In this document: piece after piece, positions 10,742-23,310 of the stretch
Layout: every line of letters starts with the position of its first letter
Numbering within the stretch: the first letter of the stretch is position 1
Origin: Mallotus nudiflorus
Lineage: Eukaryota; Streptophyta; Magnoliopsida; Malpighiales; Euphorbiaceae
Length of the DNA stretch: 64,000 bases
Assembly: GCA_947683625.1 (NCBI GenBank)
Contig: CANTUR010000069.1
Location: forward strand, 2,790,001-2,854,000
Direction: 5' to 3'
The notes under the pieces: generated by a model
What the model was told of the DNA's origin: nothing
What the model saw: the letters and a program-made list of their open reading frames with translations, nothing else
Databases searched by the model: none
Translations under genes and position numbers: made by a program

Positions 10742-12270
10742 TGTTAGTGATATGCGCTAGATCAACCATGTATGACCATATTTTGAATTTATCATTTTAT
10801 TAATAAAGAGGCATTTTCATTATCATTTTATGTTATGATAATTACTTAAATAGTCAATTCCTCCTAAGGTCATTAAGTATGTGACTTGATAGTAACCTTA
10901 TGTTAAATATGAGTTATATTCTAATTTATTCCTAGTCATTCATTATTATTGAACTAATAATAAATTAAGGCTAGTATGGTGTTGATTGACAATTATCTTT
11001 CACTAATAATGTATATAAGATATTAAGTCAACTCATAGGTACTTGTTTGAGAAATAATGTACTAGATTGACCCACTATAAGAATATACATAGATAATTTT
11101 CATAAGTAATTCTCAACACAGTAATACTATTTTAGTCCACTAACCTTAAAATCACTATGGTTTTCTACAAAACTATTTTGTATTTTGACACATTCTAACA
11201 TTGTCTTTAATAAGATAATGAAATAGATTGTTGTTGGATCCAAAATGAATTATGTGAGGAATATGAGTAATAGATAAGAAATTTCTCCCTTATTAATATG
11301 AGTAAGATATCTATAGACCCCTTGATAAGATAGACTAAAGAAAATTCATGGTCATTCTGAAATAAATTAATAAAAAGTTATCATTTGTAGTCTACTTAGA
11401 ATCAAAAGATAATATGGTTCAACTGTATAAGGATGACATAAATATGCCCTATGTTCAATCAAGATATCATGTGACAAAAGGAATACAATATTGAATGTAA
11501 ATTAGGCTATGTTGGATTATCAACCTTCACATAACTTCAGTAATTATAATGTCTTACTAGAGGCCACTAATGACTAATAGGCCTAAATTGGAATTTTAGG
11601 GCTACTACCAATGTTATGTGAACCTATAGCATCATAAACTTAGAACAAGCCCAAAACAAACTTGGATTTACTAGCCTAGTAAAAACTCTATGACAAATAA
11701 ATTATATATATAATTGTTATCTTAAAAAAATAAGAAATAATTTTTATTTTGGAATTTAAATCAAAATAGAAATAGAAAGGTGATATATATGCTAAAAACA
11801 TTTTGGTAAGTGAAAAGTTACCAAAATTTTTTTTGGTAAATGAAACCCTAATGTGATGTGTATAAATACATCATTTTCTCTAAGGTTTTATACACTTCTT
11901 CATTCTACAAAAGAAAATCATTTTTAACCTTTTAGAAAATAAAATACAAAGAGTTAAAAAGTGAGAATTTTGAGAAAAAGGGTGCTAGCACACTGTTCAT
12001 TTTGGAATAATTATTCATATGGATACTTATAGAGGATGTACCCAATTTTTGGAGATGACTTAATCCAGCCAAGAACACTAAAAGCTCAAGGTAAGGTGTC
12101 ATCGGAGTGAAGCCCCTCTCGTCCTTCTAGCAATCTTGCCCATTTTTTGTCTGTGGTAAGGTTTTGGAAACCCTAAATTAATCAATTAATTGAATTACAT
12201 TGACCCTGTGAAGGGGTTTGTGAATAAATTTATACTTTATACTACATTTTTGGATCATGAAACTACAACA
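10742..12270 (+). repeat. Copia D 5' LTR
   Basis: 1529 bp, TGTTAGTGATATGCGC to GAAACTACAACA. It is followed by one A and then the primer-binding site, which fixes it as a 5' LTR. In the family this LTR drives transcription. A TATA-like GTATAAATACATC is present near 11859, giving a plausible core promoter. Confidence 0.9.
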
Positions 12271-12271
12271 A

Positions 12272-12284
12272 TGGTATGAGAGCC
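12272..12284 (+). other. Primer-binding site, initiator tRNA-Met type (copia D)
   Basis: TGGTATGAGAGCC differs by one base from TGGTATCAGAGCC, the complement of the 3' end of initiator tRNA-Met used by most plant copia elements. It starts 2 bases after the LTR, the same spacing as in element E at 62432-62444. Confidence 0.88.
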
Positions 12285-12445
12285 ACTTATAATTCATTTA
12301 AATTGATTAAGTATATATGTGATATATGTTTAATATGAATGATAACTTTTTTAAAAGGCATTTTCATTATTTTATCAAAACAGTTTTTTTTTATGATAAT
12401 TCCATTAATTTGTATGAAAATAGTATTTTTGTAATAATACATTTA
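12285..12445 (+). other. Copia D leader remnant
   Basis: AT-rich non-coding sequence that aligns with element E's leader next to its primer-binding site (shared TATATGTGATATATG and GAATGAT). It breaks off at about 12445, where element B's LTR remnant begins. In E the leader is about 1.6 kb, so most of D's leader is missing. Confidence 0.65.
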
Positions 12446-12598
12446 AATGGCTCAATGATTTTGCACACCGATGGAATCGATTAGCATTTTTGGAGTTGCA
12501 CACTTTAAAGGTGTTATGAATGAGCAAACTCTAGTCATTTTAAAGATTCATTTCATCATTGGAACTTTTTTGGGGACAGTTAAATTTTAGGTATAACA
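12446..12598 (-). repeat. Element B 3' LTR remnant
   Basis: Minus-strand start TGTTATACCTAAAATTTAAC at 12598, aligning with the first 150 bases of element A's LTR: shared TTTTGGGGACA, TCTAGTCAT and GATTTTGCACAC when read on plus. The remaining kilobase or more of the LTR is absent. Confidence 0.72.
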
Positions 12599-12612
12599 GT
12601 TGTCTCCTAGTT
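12599..12612 (-). other. Element B polypurine tract
   Basis: Minus strand AACTAGGAGACAAC runs directly into the LTR start TGTTATACC. It matches element C's tract (AAAGGGGGCAAC just before its LTR) apart from substitutions, mostly G to A. This primes plus-strand DNA synthesis and shows that 12446-12598 is the 3' LTR, so the sequence to its right is internal to element B. Confidence 0.6.
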
Positions 12613-12905
12613 CACATGTGTTGTATAGCCACCTAGCACTAGTGTCAATACACATTAAGCAAATGCAAGGATGCAAAAATCATTTAGTAGGGAGAGAGGT
12701 ACTTACCTATGGTTCATCTTTAGATGTCTTGTCAAGATTTAATTACTATTGTTATGTCATAATCATACTTGTTATTGTTTGGTCACCATGCAAGATGCAG
12801 TTTTATACAAGGATGTGATTTTAAAATCCATGCAAGGTATATATGTGATTTTTTCAGAGATGTGATTTCCATACAAATAGTGTGTGTGCAATGAGTATAC
12901 AACTA

Positions 12906-13495
12906 TAACCCTTTTAGGTGTCATACAAATGAAAATGCTTTTAAGCAAAAAGAGATATGACTATAACCTCTTTAGGTGCCACACAAGTGAAAATGCTTCT
13001 AAATGAAATGCGGATGCTACTAGAACCTTTTTAGGTGTCACACAAATGAAAATGCTTCTAAGTGAAAAGAGATACGACTATAACCTCTTTAGGTGTCACA
13101 CAAGTGAAAATGCTTCTAAGCAAAATATGGATGTGACTATAACCTTTTTAGGTGTCATGTAAATGAAGATACTACTAAGCAAAATTCGAATATGACTCTA
13201 ACCTTTTTAGGTGTCACACAAATGAAAATGCTACTAAGGAAAATGCAGATGCAACTATAACCTTCACAAAAGAAAATGCTACTAAGCAAAATGGGTATGT
13301 GATTATAACCTTTTTAGGTGTCATGCGAATGAAAATGCTGCTAAGCAATAATGAAGAAGTGACTATAACCTCTTTAAGTGTCACGTAAATAAATGAAGAT
13401 GCTACTAAGCAATGTGCAAATGCTATTAAGTAGTGCGAATGCTTCTGAGCAATGTGAAAATGCTATTAAGCAATGTGAATGCTCCTAAGCAATGT
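12906..13495. repeat. Tandem array in element B 3' region (9 units of about 59 bp)
   Basis: Nine imperfect units from 12906 to about 13420, each reading AACCTTTTTAGGTGTCACAC, then AAATGAAAATGCTTCTAAGC and a variable tail ending in ACTAT. The seventh is shortened. After 13420 the array degenerates into shorter units of about 20-25 bp built from AATGCTATTAAGCAATGTG. It lies between the PMD frame and the 3' LTR. Confidence 0.9.
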
Positions 13496-14001
13496 TGATG
13501 AAGTGGTAATAATGATGCAGTGATGGTGCAGTAATAATAAGGTGATTATGTCATCACTTGTCATATTACAGATGTTATTTTAACAATTTTGAGCAGGATA
13601 CCCTTACAATGATTCTTCCCTATTTTTCTTCTTTTGGAAAGTGCTAAGTTTTTTTAAAATGGTAAGGCTACATGTAGTGTCTTTAGATAGGTGGAGCCCA
13701 TATTAGTGTGCTTTTGTGCAAGTTTAGGGCACGTCTCGTGCTCAAAAAGAGGTTTAGGAATAGAGGAATAAGTGTGCAAAGTCTTAGAGTGCGTGCATCA
13801 TTGGTTTGGAGTGCACAAGGGGTTGTAGAGCATATGGTCACACACCTTCCCCCTCTTTAGTCTATATAGACCTAAGCTCTTCAAGTATGGGGAGGCTCCT
13901 TCTGGCTTATCTAAGTGTATTTGCCTTTTCTTGACCCTTTTCAATTTTTAGGTATTTTTTTCTTCATTTTTGCTTTTGAATTTCTCTTTTCTTTGCATAA
14001 G
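13496..14001. other. Element B spacer, no gene seen
   Basis: Non-coding sequence between the tandem array and the first PMD-like exon. It contains a plus-strand CTATATAGACC at 13862 that could serve as a TATA-like element for the plus-strand frame 140 bp downstream, but nothing else supports a promoter here. Confidence 0.4.
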
Positions 14002-14655
14002 ATGGAGTTCCCTAACAATCATGAGGGTCTGGAGGATATCCTTATTGATTTGGATGTCTAAGGTGGCTTCACAAAGGTTGCTAAAGTAAGTACTTCCACT
14101 GCAAGGACTAGTACTAATGGTCCATCTGGCACTCAGGGTCCTCAACTATCTAGGCTTTTTTAAGGATATTTAATCCCTATAGTTCATAATCTAGAGACTC
14201 TTAGGTTCGTCATCATCGCCAGGTAGGTTCTCCTTTGTCTTCTATTTTTTCTAAAGTTATTTAACTATCTGCAATGTTTTGTTGCTTGTTAACTCTTGCT
14301 TTACTTATTATGTTTTTCAATTGAGGTTGTTGTGGCTTTTGTCCGTAGCTTCCTAGTGCTTTCTATAACTAATTGTTTACACTTGTCGTAATGTTTTTCT
14401 CAGCTTTTGTCATTATTATTTATTTGTTATCCTATTAAATGATAGAGAGAAAGATGTGTTAGTATTTAGTAACTGTGCAAATAATTGATACCGTTCCTAT
14501 TATTTGTAGCCTTGTAGGTCTATCATTATATTGCTTGGTAGTTTTAACAAGGTCAACACATACCATCAGGGTCTCCCGCTGTGTGTGAAGCAAATGGTTA
14601 TCGGGAAGGGCTTCAATGGGATTATTGCCATACTATCTTATAACTCGTATACGTC
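14002..14655 (+). pseudogene. PMD-like antisense frame, 5' part (split by element C)
   Basis: A plausible start ATG is at 14002 (MEFPNNHEGLEDILIDLD, then a stop). The frame continues to a possible 5' splice site at 14222/14223 (CCAG/GTAGGT), with an intron-like T-rich stretch to about 14506. A second segment reads VKQMVIGKGFNGIIAILSYN up to the element C insertion at 14655. With one copy of C's degenerate TSD removed, the frame runs on without shift into the segment at 27705, which carries the PMD signature. The plus-strand orientation is opposite to element B, so this is an antisense gene within the element. Exon limits are inferred. Confidence 0.55.
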
Positions 14656-17270
14656 TATAAGCACCTAACTTCTAGATGATTAGAGTTTGGATGTGACAGA
14701 GGACCCAATAATGAAACTTGACTATGAAATTAGATTTATTGGATCTGATTTATTGGTTTTGAATTATATTGTAAATTATTTTTAAATTTTATTTATTTAT
14801 ATTTTAAAAAAATTATAAAAAAGGAAAAATATATTTAAAAGGGCCAAAGTTTGGCCCATTCAGCCAAATTTATTTTAAGCAAAAGAATGGCTAAATTGGC
14901 CACTTTTGGCCCAGACAAGTTGAATTTGATTGACCAACAGCCAAATTGAATTTTAAAGTGAGAAGTGGTTAAATGGACACAAATGGCTAATTAAAATTTT
15001 GTTTTGCTTTTTACCGGTCGAGAAAATATATTTTTGATTGAAAATATAGATTTTTGATCGGAAGTCTATATTTCTTATTAGAAATATAACTTTTCTGACT
15101 ATCCATAATTTTTTTGTTATTTTTATTATTTTATTTTATTTTAATTGTTTGTTATTTTTGTTTTCTTTGATAAATATCTTTATTTTCTAGATAAATAACA
15201 AAAAATAAATTATTTATTATTATTATTTTATTTTCATCTTGTAACCAACTTAGGGTTACTTACAAAAAGTGCTATTTATAAACGCGTCATTTTCTTTCAT
15301 AAGGAGGCTCCTAGGGTTTTCATTCTATTTCCTCTACTTTTCTGGTTTGTATCTGTGAGCCAAAGATACCCACTTTTCTGGATTTTTTTTACATACTTTT
15401 CTTTAGTTCTTTACCATAAATTAAATCAAAATAAAAACTAAAAACTCACAGACGACACAAAAAGCCACAGGCTTCCATCAATGGTGATCACCTTCTGAGG
15501 TGAATCAATACTACATCCAATTCTTATTTTCATCTTGTTTGTATTTTATTTTGTTTGATTCTCTTATTTGATTTTTTATTTTATTTTGTTTAATCACTTT
15601 TTGTTTACTTTATTTTATTTTATCATTTTTTTGTGTTTGTGTTAATGATGATGGGTGGTATTACGTGAATATTGAGGAGAAAATTATACAATCTAATTAC
15701 AGGAATATAAACATATTATTTTTATTATTAATTATTTGTCAACCATTTTTTTATCAAAAGTATAATTTGTTGTTTTCTTGGTTTTGTTCCTTTTACTTGT
15801 TTATTCACTATTTCTATTATTTTTTATTTATTTTAATTCTTTTAATCTTTCATATGTTTATTTTATTTATTAGTTGTTTTGTTGCTTTCCTATATTTATT
15901 TATTAATTCATTTCTTTTTTATTTTGATTTTGGTTTTATTTCATTATTTTATTTTCTTTATTAATTAGTTTAATTAACTCTAATCTTGTTTTTTTTTATT
16001 CTTTGTATTTTATGTTTGTGTGATGATGGAGATACGTGGTTAAACTATGGAGAACACATGAAGGTCCATAAAATGCCATAGATATGTCTTTGTATCATTT
16101 AAACATAGATTAGGGTTTTAATTTAATTTTATTTGTTTTATTATTTTTGTGTTGTTTTTTATTGGTTTGTATTTTTATTATGGGCCTGTTTTTAATTTTT
16201 TATTTATTTTTGTAATAGGTTGTAATAGCCCCAATAGTAGGAATAATGAAATCTTTTATTTTTTTCGCACTTAAAACTACCTAGTAATTAGGTTCATTTG
16301 GTACAACCTAAATTAAAATCAATAGTGGCTTTAGTTATTTAGGGTTGTATGCAAATTGAATTTGGATTGGAAATCATAGTATGTATATTTTTAATTCATT
16401 ATTTGTTTTAATTTGTTGTTTGGGCTTGTTTGTATATTTTTATTCATTTTAGGCCTTAAGCCCACATTTAGGTTCTAACTCACTAATAATAAGCCTTTTA
16501 AAAATTGATTTTAGATTTAAAATAACTTTAAAATTAATTTAGGCCCATTTAAGTTAATTTAGAATTAGGCCCACTTTAGTTTAATTAAAATTTATTAGAC
16601 TTAGCTCAGCCCATTAAAGCATTTCCTCTAAAATAAATAGATTTAAGATCATTTTATTTAATTTAAAATTAATTAGAATTAAGCCCACTAATCTTTCCAA
16701 TTCAATCCAAATCAATTGTCCATAAAATCAATAAACTTATGCTTGCTTTTTAGAATTAAAACAAGCAAACTTAAGCTCATCAATTAACTTAAAATGTATG
16801 CCCACTTTTAGCATATTTTTCACTTGTAAATAAAACATGTAGATTTAACTAAATTTAATTAAAATTAATATATAATAGACTAATTTAGGGATGTTGTGCT
16901 CTTTGGATGCATTATTTATGTATTTTTTCATGACTAGTTGTCTTGGAGTAAATGTATGTAAAATTATGGTTTATATGAAATTGCATGTAAATAGGAAATA
17001 ATTTAGTAATTAATAAACTAATTCTAAATTAATATAAGACTAAGAGAAGTTGGTATTTTGTATCCATAATCTTCTGGTTGTGGTGCTAACTCTCTTTTAG
17101 AGAATCGAGTTACCACCACCTTTGAATTGTCCCAGTTATTACCCTAGGTGGCAACTCCTCATCTTCATGCTATGTCTTTATGATATAGTAGTGTGTTCTC
17201 TAGAACATTAAGCTCAAACAGTATCGCAGTTGCTAAAATCTTGGATGCACTCTAAACCCCATCGTCTATA
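14656..17270 (+). repeat. Element C 5' LTR
   Basis: 2615 bp with both terminal dinucleotides mutated to TA. It is very T-rich at 15540-16030, which generates a spurious hydrophobic 99-codon frame at 15665-15964. The 3' third (16420-16830) has many GGCCCA/AGCCCA motifs spaced by tens of bases. A TATA-like CTATTTATAAACGCG lies near 15270. Confidence 0.88.
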
Positions 17271-17271
17271 A

Positions 17272-17289
17272 TGGTGGCTTCACTAGGGA
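17272..17289 (+). other. Primer-binding site of element C (tRNA not assigned)
   Basis: TGGTGGCTTCACTAGGGA begins one base after the LTR end. Its start TGG and its position are as expected. It resembles the TGGCGACTC-type sites I associate with many Ty3/gypsy elements, but with several substitutions. I do not assign the tRNA. Confidence 0.6.
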
Positions 17290-18189
17290 TAAAAGATATT
17301 AATTCTATTTGTGTTCTTTAGAATTATTTTATTAATTATAATATTACTCTTGCATTCATTTGCATGTCCTTATTAACTGATGGTGTTGATTTTATGATTC
17401 CACTAGCTTCATGGAGTTGTAAATTGGCTAACCATTACTCTTAGCCTTAACTCAGTCCAAGAGAGATTATTGGGCTCATTTGACTAAAGTCTATAACCTA
17501 AGTCCCAAGGGGTGGTAATCTTCTCTCAAGTTTGCAAAAGATGTCGGCCCTTCTGACCTTGGCCTATAACTCAAGTCTTAAAGGAGGGCATCTTACTAAG
17601 GGAATCTTAACTTTGCCACCAAACTTAACCACATATAATGGCCTAATTATTTCCCTTAAAATTTACCCAAATTGCTTGTGATTATTGCCATGGGGTATTT
17701 CTATTTATAAAAGCCCAAGCCTATACTATTGGAGCTCAGTTGGGCTAATAAAGATTAGGCTAGACCTTTATACTTAGAAATGTTGTTTAATGCTTTACTA
17801 CTTTGAGAGATATGACATGCTCGTCAGTTCTTGATATCCCATGCTAATATTAAGGCCAAGACCAAAAATCCTATGAAAAGAGACTCATAATTGAACTCGT
17901 GTGTAGGAGGAATAAGGTTGGAAGGATGTATGTACACTAGACTTATTACTTGTATACTTGAGTTGACTTGCTACATAATACATGCATACATGCACACATG
18001 CATTTCATGCATCATACTAACACTTTGTTTTTCAGTGATCATAGATTCATTTTGGTCTTCCTGTGTTTGGAAATAGAGTAGTGGCAGATTAGTAAAAACT
18101 AATTTAAGTCCAAAATTAATAGCTAAAGAGATCATTTACAATTTGGAAAAGAGCCCTATCAACGTGCTTTACCTAGAAGCTACACCAAC
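17290..18189 (+). other. Element C leader, non-coding
   Basis: 900 bp between the primer-binding site and the gag-like region. Sequence such as CTCATTTGACTAAAGTC is repeated loosely, but no gene or strong repeat is seen. The 61-codon frame at 17891-18076 has no family match and is probably chance. Confidence 0.5.
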
Positions 18190-20280
18190 TCAAATAAAAG
18201 AGATGGAATAGCAACATGGAGGAAACTAGACCTTAGAGGACATTAAGGGAGCTTTGATGGATGACATAAGAATAATGATATAAAATGAGTTTAGTCAAGC
18301 TTTAGCTGGGTTAACACCACCTCCTGTTGTTGTTATATCACTTATTGTTGTCATACCACCTGCTACAGTTGCCCCACCTATCATGGATGATCTACTTATT
18401 AAAAATGACAATGTTGGGGAACTACCATTGAATGATGCTAGGAATGTGCCTGCTGTGGTAATGAAATTTCAGGATGTTGAAAACTATATGGTAGAGAAAG
18501 CAAAGAAAGATTCACTTGAGCTAGTTTAGGAACTTGAGTCCAAGTAGATGCAAGCACTGACTCAAAAAATTTCCAAAATATAAGAGCTAATAAAAGGGCA
18601 AGACATAGGTTACTCATTCAACTATGATGATATACTGTGCATAGAAAGTGATAAGTCGCCTAACAAGTTCAAAATGCCTCACCTATAAAAGTTCAATAGT
18701 TCTGGGGATCTAAGGATTCATTTTAGCCAATATACAAAAACTATAAGCACCACCAAATCTCCATTATCTATAGTCACAAAGTTATTTGTACTTTCCTTGG
18801 AGGGTATTACTATGAATTGGTATCATGAATTAGAAAAGTCAGCTAAGGTTGATTGGAGGGAACTATATATTGCTTTCCTAAAAAAGTATGACCATAAAAC
18901 TAAGCTAAAAGTGTCCATTTAGAATCTGGAATTGACTAAATAAAATCCAAATGAATCATTCTCTATTTTTCTCACTAGATTCATGAATAAGGTAGGATTA
19001 ATGAAAAATAAGTTGGCTAAAAAGGATAAATTTAGGATGATTTTCTGTAATATTTCTCCTAATTTAGTTGAAAGGTTACAAATGATGGACCCTAAATCTT
19101 TTATAGACCTTTGTGATGATGGATTGCAAGCTAAGGAAATTGAGAGTGAAAAAAAATAAGATTTTTAGAACTAGTGGGCCAAGGAACTACCCAACTGAGG
19201 ACACACAGCAAAGAAGCACTAGCCAAGTTGTGGAAGTGCATGTTATTCAACAACCAAGGAGATTCTCCAGTTTTAGCCAACCCCTTATCAAAAGTCCTAG
19301 ACCACTTGATGCAAAAGGGCTTGCTCATACCCCTCACCTTTTCTAAGCCGCCAAACCCAATTGTCCCAGGATATAACCCGAATAGTTATTGCAAATTCCA
19401 CTAAGTTACTGGCCATTCAATAGACATATGTACCCACCTTCAACATGAAATCCAAAACCTTATAGACTCTAGAAAAATCATAGACCCTAAAAATCTAAGC
19501 ACCAAAAATAATCCTTTCCTAAACTACTGAAATGTTCCACTCCCAACCACCATGATTATCAACTCAAGAGTATGCGAGGAAGAAGTGCTAAATTCCTTTG
19601 AGAACATAAACCTAAAAACCAGTGAAAAATCTCTTGATGCCCCTAGTAATGAAGAAAAGAGTGTGGAATCTTTAATTCTTAAGAAACCTTAAAGAGGAGT
19701 TGAAGATTTACTGGGCCAGCCTTTAGGAAAGTGTGATTATAAAGTGTTTTACTCCAAACACTTTCCTATGATATTCCCATTGAATCAATTACACCCAGAG
19801 GTTAGGGTGATGAATTTGGAGTTAATGACGAACCATTAAGTAAGATAAGTAAGAAATCTGAGACTCCTAAGCAGCCACAAAAAGGAGTTAAGGATTTATT
19901 AGGTAAGCCCTAAAACAAGTTTGACTATAAGGTGTTTTACACTAAACCACCTTCTTTTGACATACCCTTCGAGTCAATTGTGCCTATAGGATGGGGTGAT
20001 GAGTTTAATGATGAGAAGCTGTTGGACAAGTAAGAAACATGCATAGTTAGAAAGAAAGCAAAACCACTAAAGGAGAGTTCTGTTAAAGAAAGACATGTGA
20101 AGTCTTACCTTACTACAGAGGAACCTATCAATATGCCTAGTGTGGATGTTCTTAGGAATGAGATCTTCAAGGAAAAATCATTGAGAACCTGGTACAAAAC
20201 AACAAGGATGAGGAAATGCAAGAATAGTTATTATGTCAGCCACATAAAGGACAACCATTATGAGACTCAGTATCCCTAGC
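18190..20280 (+). pseudogene. Element C gag-like gene, decayed
   Basis: The plus-strand frame before about 19160 has KFKMPHL-KFNSSGDLRIHF, then FVLSLEGITMNWYHELE, WRELYIAFLKKYDHKT and NPNESFSIFLTRFMNK, which are capsid blocks of Tat-type Gag. After a frameshift near 19160 it continues with LSKVLDHLMQKGLLIPL and the zinc-knuckle-like CKFH-VTGHSIDIC, then IQNLID. Farther on, two similar blocks occur (about 19700-19790 and 19880-20020): LLGQP-GKCDYKVFYSKHFP and a version with FDYKVFYTKPPSFDIPFES. Element A's gag linker has one such block. Gag packages the element RNA, and lacking pol, C would have needed another element's enzymes. Confidence 0.82.
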
Positions 20281-22954
20281 ATCTAGAATAGGAAATAAAT
20301 TTTCTTATTGTCTTCTTTAAATAAAATTTTTGTTTCTTTAGAACTTTTGTTTTATTAATTGATGATATGAATTATGATCATGCTTACTTATGTAATGTGC
20401 ATCTGATGGTATTGTGCCTTATGATATTGATTGCATATATATGTTTGACATAAATTCGATCTAATTAGATTCATTAAGCATAAGTATAAATGAACATTCA
20501 AAGAACATTCATATATCATATAATGTAACTTCTTAAAATAGAAAATTTGAGGGAAAAATAAAAGAATGATAAAAAGAAAAAGCGAGAAGAGAGAAGGAAA
20601 AAACAAGAATTCATAAAAGGATAATCAAGTAAAAATGGGAGAAAAATAATTAGTGAGAAAATCTAAAAATCCTAGCTAATAACAGGAGTTATGTCATGTG
20701 ATGTAGTGAATGTTCTCATTTTTGCTCTAATGAATGAATAAAATTGAATCTAAAATTTTTGTTCAAGTATTGTATATTTGTCTTTATCATACTACATAAG
20801 TATCTAAATGGAAAAGGCAATACATAATAAAAGCTAAAATTAAAGCTATAAGATCACTATTTTAGTTATATTTTCTCTTTTTGTTACCCCTCTATCATTT
20901 TGTTTGTAAGTCCCTTTGTTCCTAAAGAATCTAAGTGGTCCAATAATTTTAATTGCAACTGTTGTCTTATAATTATTATTGCATTAGCATAAAACCTCAT
21001 ATTCTACTCAAGAGTTCTTCTAAGAGTAGGTATAATTAATTTTAGCTTTAAGAACTCGCTTCAGCCAGTTCACCCACTCTTCTGCATCTTCTATACATGA
21101 GACTATAACTAATTGGGTTGGTAAGTCAAAGGATCAACAACAGTACTGAACAAACTAAGTTTCTTACACACATAAAGAAAAGACTACCATAATAGCATTG
21201 ACGAATTCAGAATGAAACCAAGGGAAAAATGTAGCTCTAAGGCAGCTTAGGGGTAAAATAGTAAATTTGCATTCAAGGATTAAAGATGACACATTAAAGT
21301 TTGAGAATCAATAAAGGAGTTATAAGGCAGAAACAAGCATGCAGATGCATCAATTATCATACAGTAAAAGCAGTAGCAAAAGGAAAAAGTTCAATAAGGC
21401 ATCAATCAATCAAAGAGCTCTAATGACATGCCATGGATCTCACCTGCTAACCTGGTTATCAATTCGATGAACTATATCAGAAGCTCTGACATCAACAGTA
21501 CTAACTTTAAAGGATCCAAAGCTCAAATATACAAGTTGTTCATAAAGTATCTCGTTTTCACATTCCAAGATTGGCAACATAGCTCTGCTCTAAACAAAAG
21601 ACCTATTAGGATCATCCACATCATACATAGCATACATACACTTGCATACATCTATTATGAAATACATGTTTTACATAATAAAAGTCTTTAGGCCCAGACA
21701 AGATTGTACAAATGCTATGCTACTAACATTCAAAATTAGTGTTATGAAAGTGCAAGAAAGTAGAGTATTCACATAGAAAGCATCTGAAGGAGTAAAATAA
21801 GAAAAAGGGCAACACTATCAACATGAACCTAATGCTCAACGGGACTTTAGACCATAGGAGCCCAATAAATGATGGGCCCATCGAGCAAGGGAATATCACT
21901 AATAGTGATACTTGCAAAAGCATCATCCTGGCAACCTCAAAAGGATGGATTGGACATTCAGATTCCTCATGTTTAGCATCTATCCCTATAGATTTATCTA
22001 GAGCATCATTTTGAATATCACTTAAAGCCTCAACAAGAGGAAAATCAATCTACTCCCACAAACTAGGAAAGCAAAAGATAGTCCTGAATGCACCTTTGAT
22101 GCTATAAAAAAGCTTAAAAGAGGATGAAACATTGAATCCCTAGAGAGCCAACTCATAACCAATAAAAGTATAACTCCATAACATTGAAACCAATATAAGG
22201 TGTGGAATACGGTGATAAGAAGGTCCGGCATGCTAGTGATACATGTGCTATGCTCTTAAAAGGGAAGAATGCACTCCAAAATTAAGATAAATGTACTCTA
22301 AAAATTTCTTTGACCATGAAAAAGAGATCTCTAAATCCTAAACCTTTTGTAGGGGATGTTGGAAAGAGGAATCAAACCCTTTGTCATGGCCTCAATAGGA
22401 ATGACATGGAAATACAGATGCAGTCCAAAGCCATAAGTTCAATAGTGGAGTATCATGACCTTATGATCAGAGACATCATCACTATAATAAAAAGGGAAAA
22501 AAGAGAATGAAGAAGGGGAAAGGAATTGATACATCAATAAGAATGGGCAAGATAGCAAATGCCAATTGCTTATCAAAATATCACCTTATATGTCAAATAC
22601 CCTAAAAATTAATCAAGGGAATTAACAGAACTTTATCTCCTTAGATTTTGCAATAAAGCTCAATCTCAATAAGAAAATTCATAAATTGAGAGTAAATTCA
22701 TCCACTTCATGAGATCATATGCGAAAAGCCTATCTCATGACCTTTTATTATAGTGGCTTTCTTTTATTAGCCTCATAAAATTCACATGAGCAGTTAACAA
22801 CTTTGTGTTGAGAGTTTATAAACTCTAATCAATCTAATGCTTGCTTTGCACCCAAATGAGGGGAAGAATATGCAAAAATAAAATCTATGGACTTGAAATA
22901 TAAATTTCTTGAATTTTAGAGTATCATTTCAGTCTTTTGAATGATAAATTGCAT
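20281..22954 (+). other. Element C interior without coding signal
   Basis: 2.7 kb of AT-rich sequence. I searched both strands for RT (YxDD), RNase H, integrase (HHCC, DDE) and protease blocks and saw none. Frames up to 87 codons (21428-21691) have no recognisable domain. This is where pol would be expected in an autonomous Tat element. Confidence 0.65.
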
Positions 22955-23310
22955 GTAATATACTCTAATGCTCAGAAATGAGTATGAGTACAAAATCCCT
23001 AAACAATATCCATGCTGAATAATACGAGAAATACGGGGGAATACTAAAAGGAGAATAAAATAAGAGCAAGCATAATCTACTCTAATGCTTAGAAATGAGT
23101 AAGAGTATCAATATGAAACCTCTGACAATACCCACATTGAGTAATATGGGCAAGGCAAGGGAATACTAAAAGAGGACCATGCTAAAAATTGCTTTATTTA
23201 CTTTAATGCTCTGTAAAAGTATGAGTATCCAAAGGACCTTTCCAATGGTATCCACACTAAGTAATATCATAAAGGCAAGGGAATACTCAGAAAAGGAAGA
23301 AAAGCACAAA
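22955..23310. repeat. Tandem repeat T1 in element C (3 units of about 120 bp)
   Basis: Three units, each with TACTCTAATGCTCAGAAATG, GAGTA, a variable centre with CCACATTGAGTAATA, and a tail GGCAAGGGAATACTAAAAG. Unit starts are near 22957, 23078 and 23200. Confidence 0.8.

Noticed and set aside
12906..13495. Possible CRISPR array
   Set aside because: Units are tandem and imperfect with no constant repeat/unique spacer pattern, and the sequence is plant nuclear DNA.
15665..15964. 99-codon very hydrophobic frame that looks like a membrane protein
   Set aside because: It is a translation of T-rich low-complexity LTR sequence; the matching part of the other LTR gives a similar but differently broken frame at 26221-26427.
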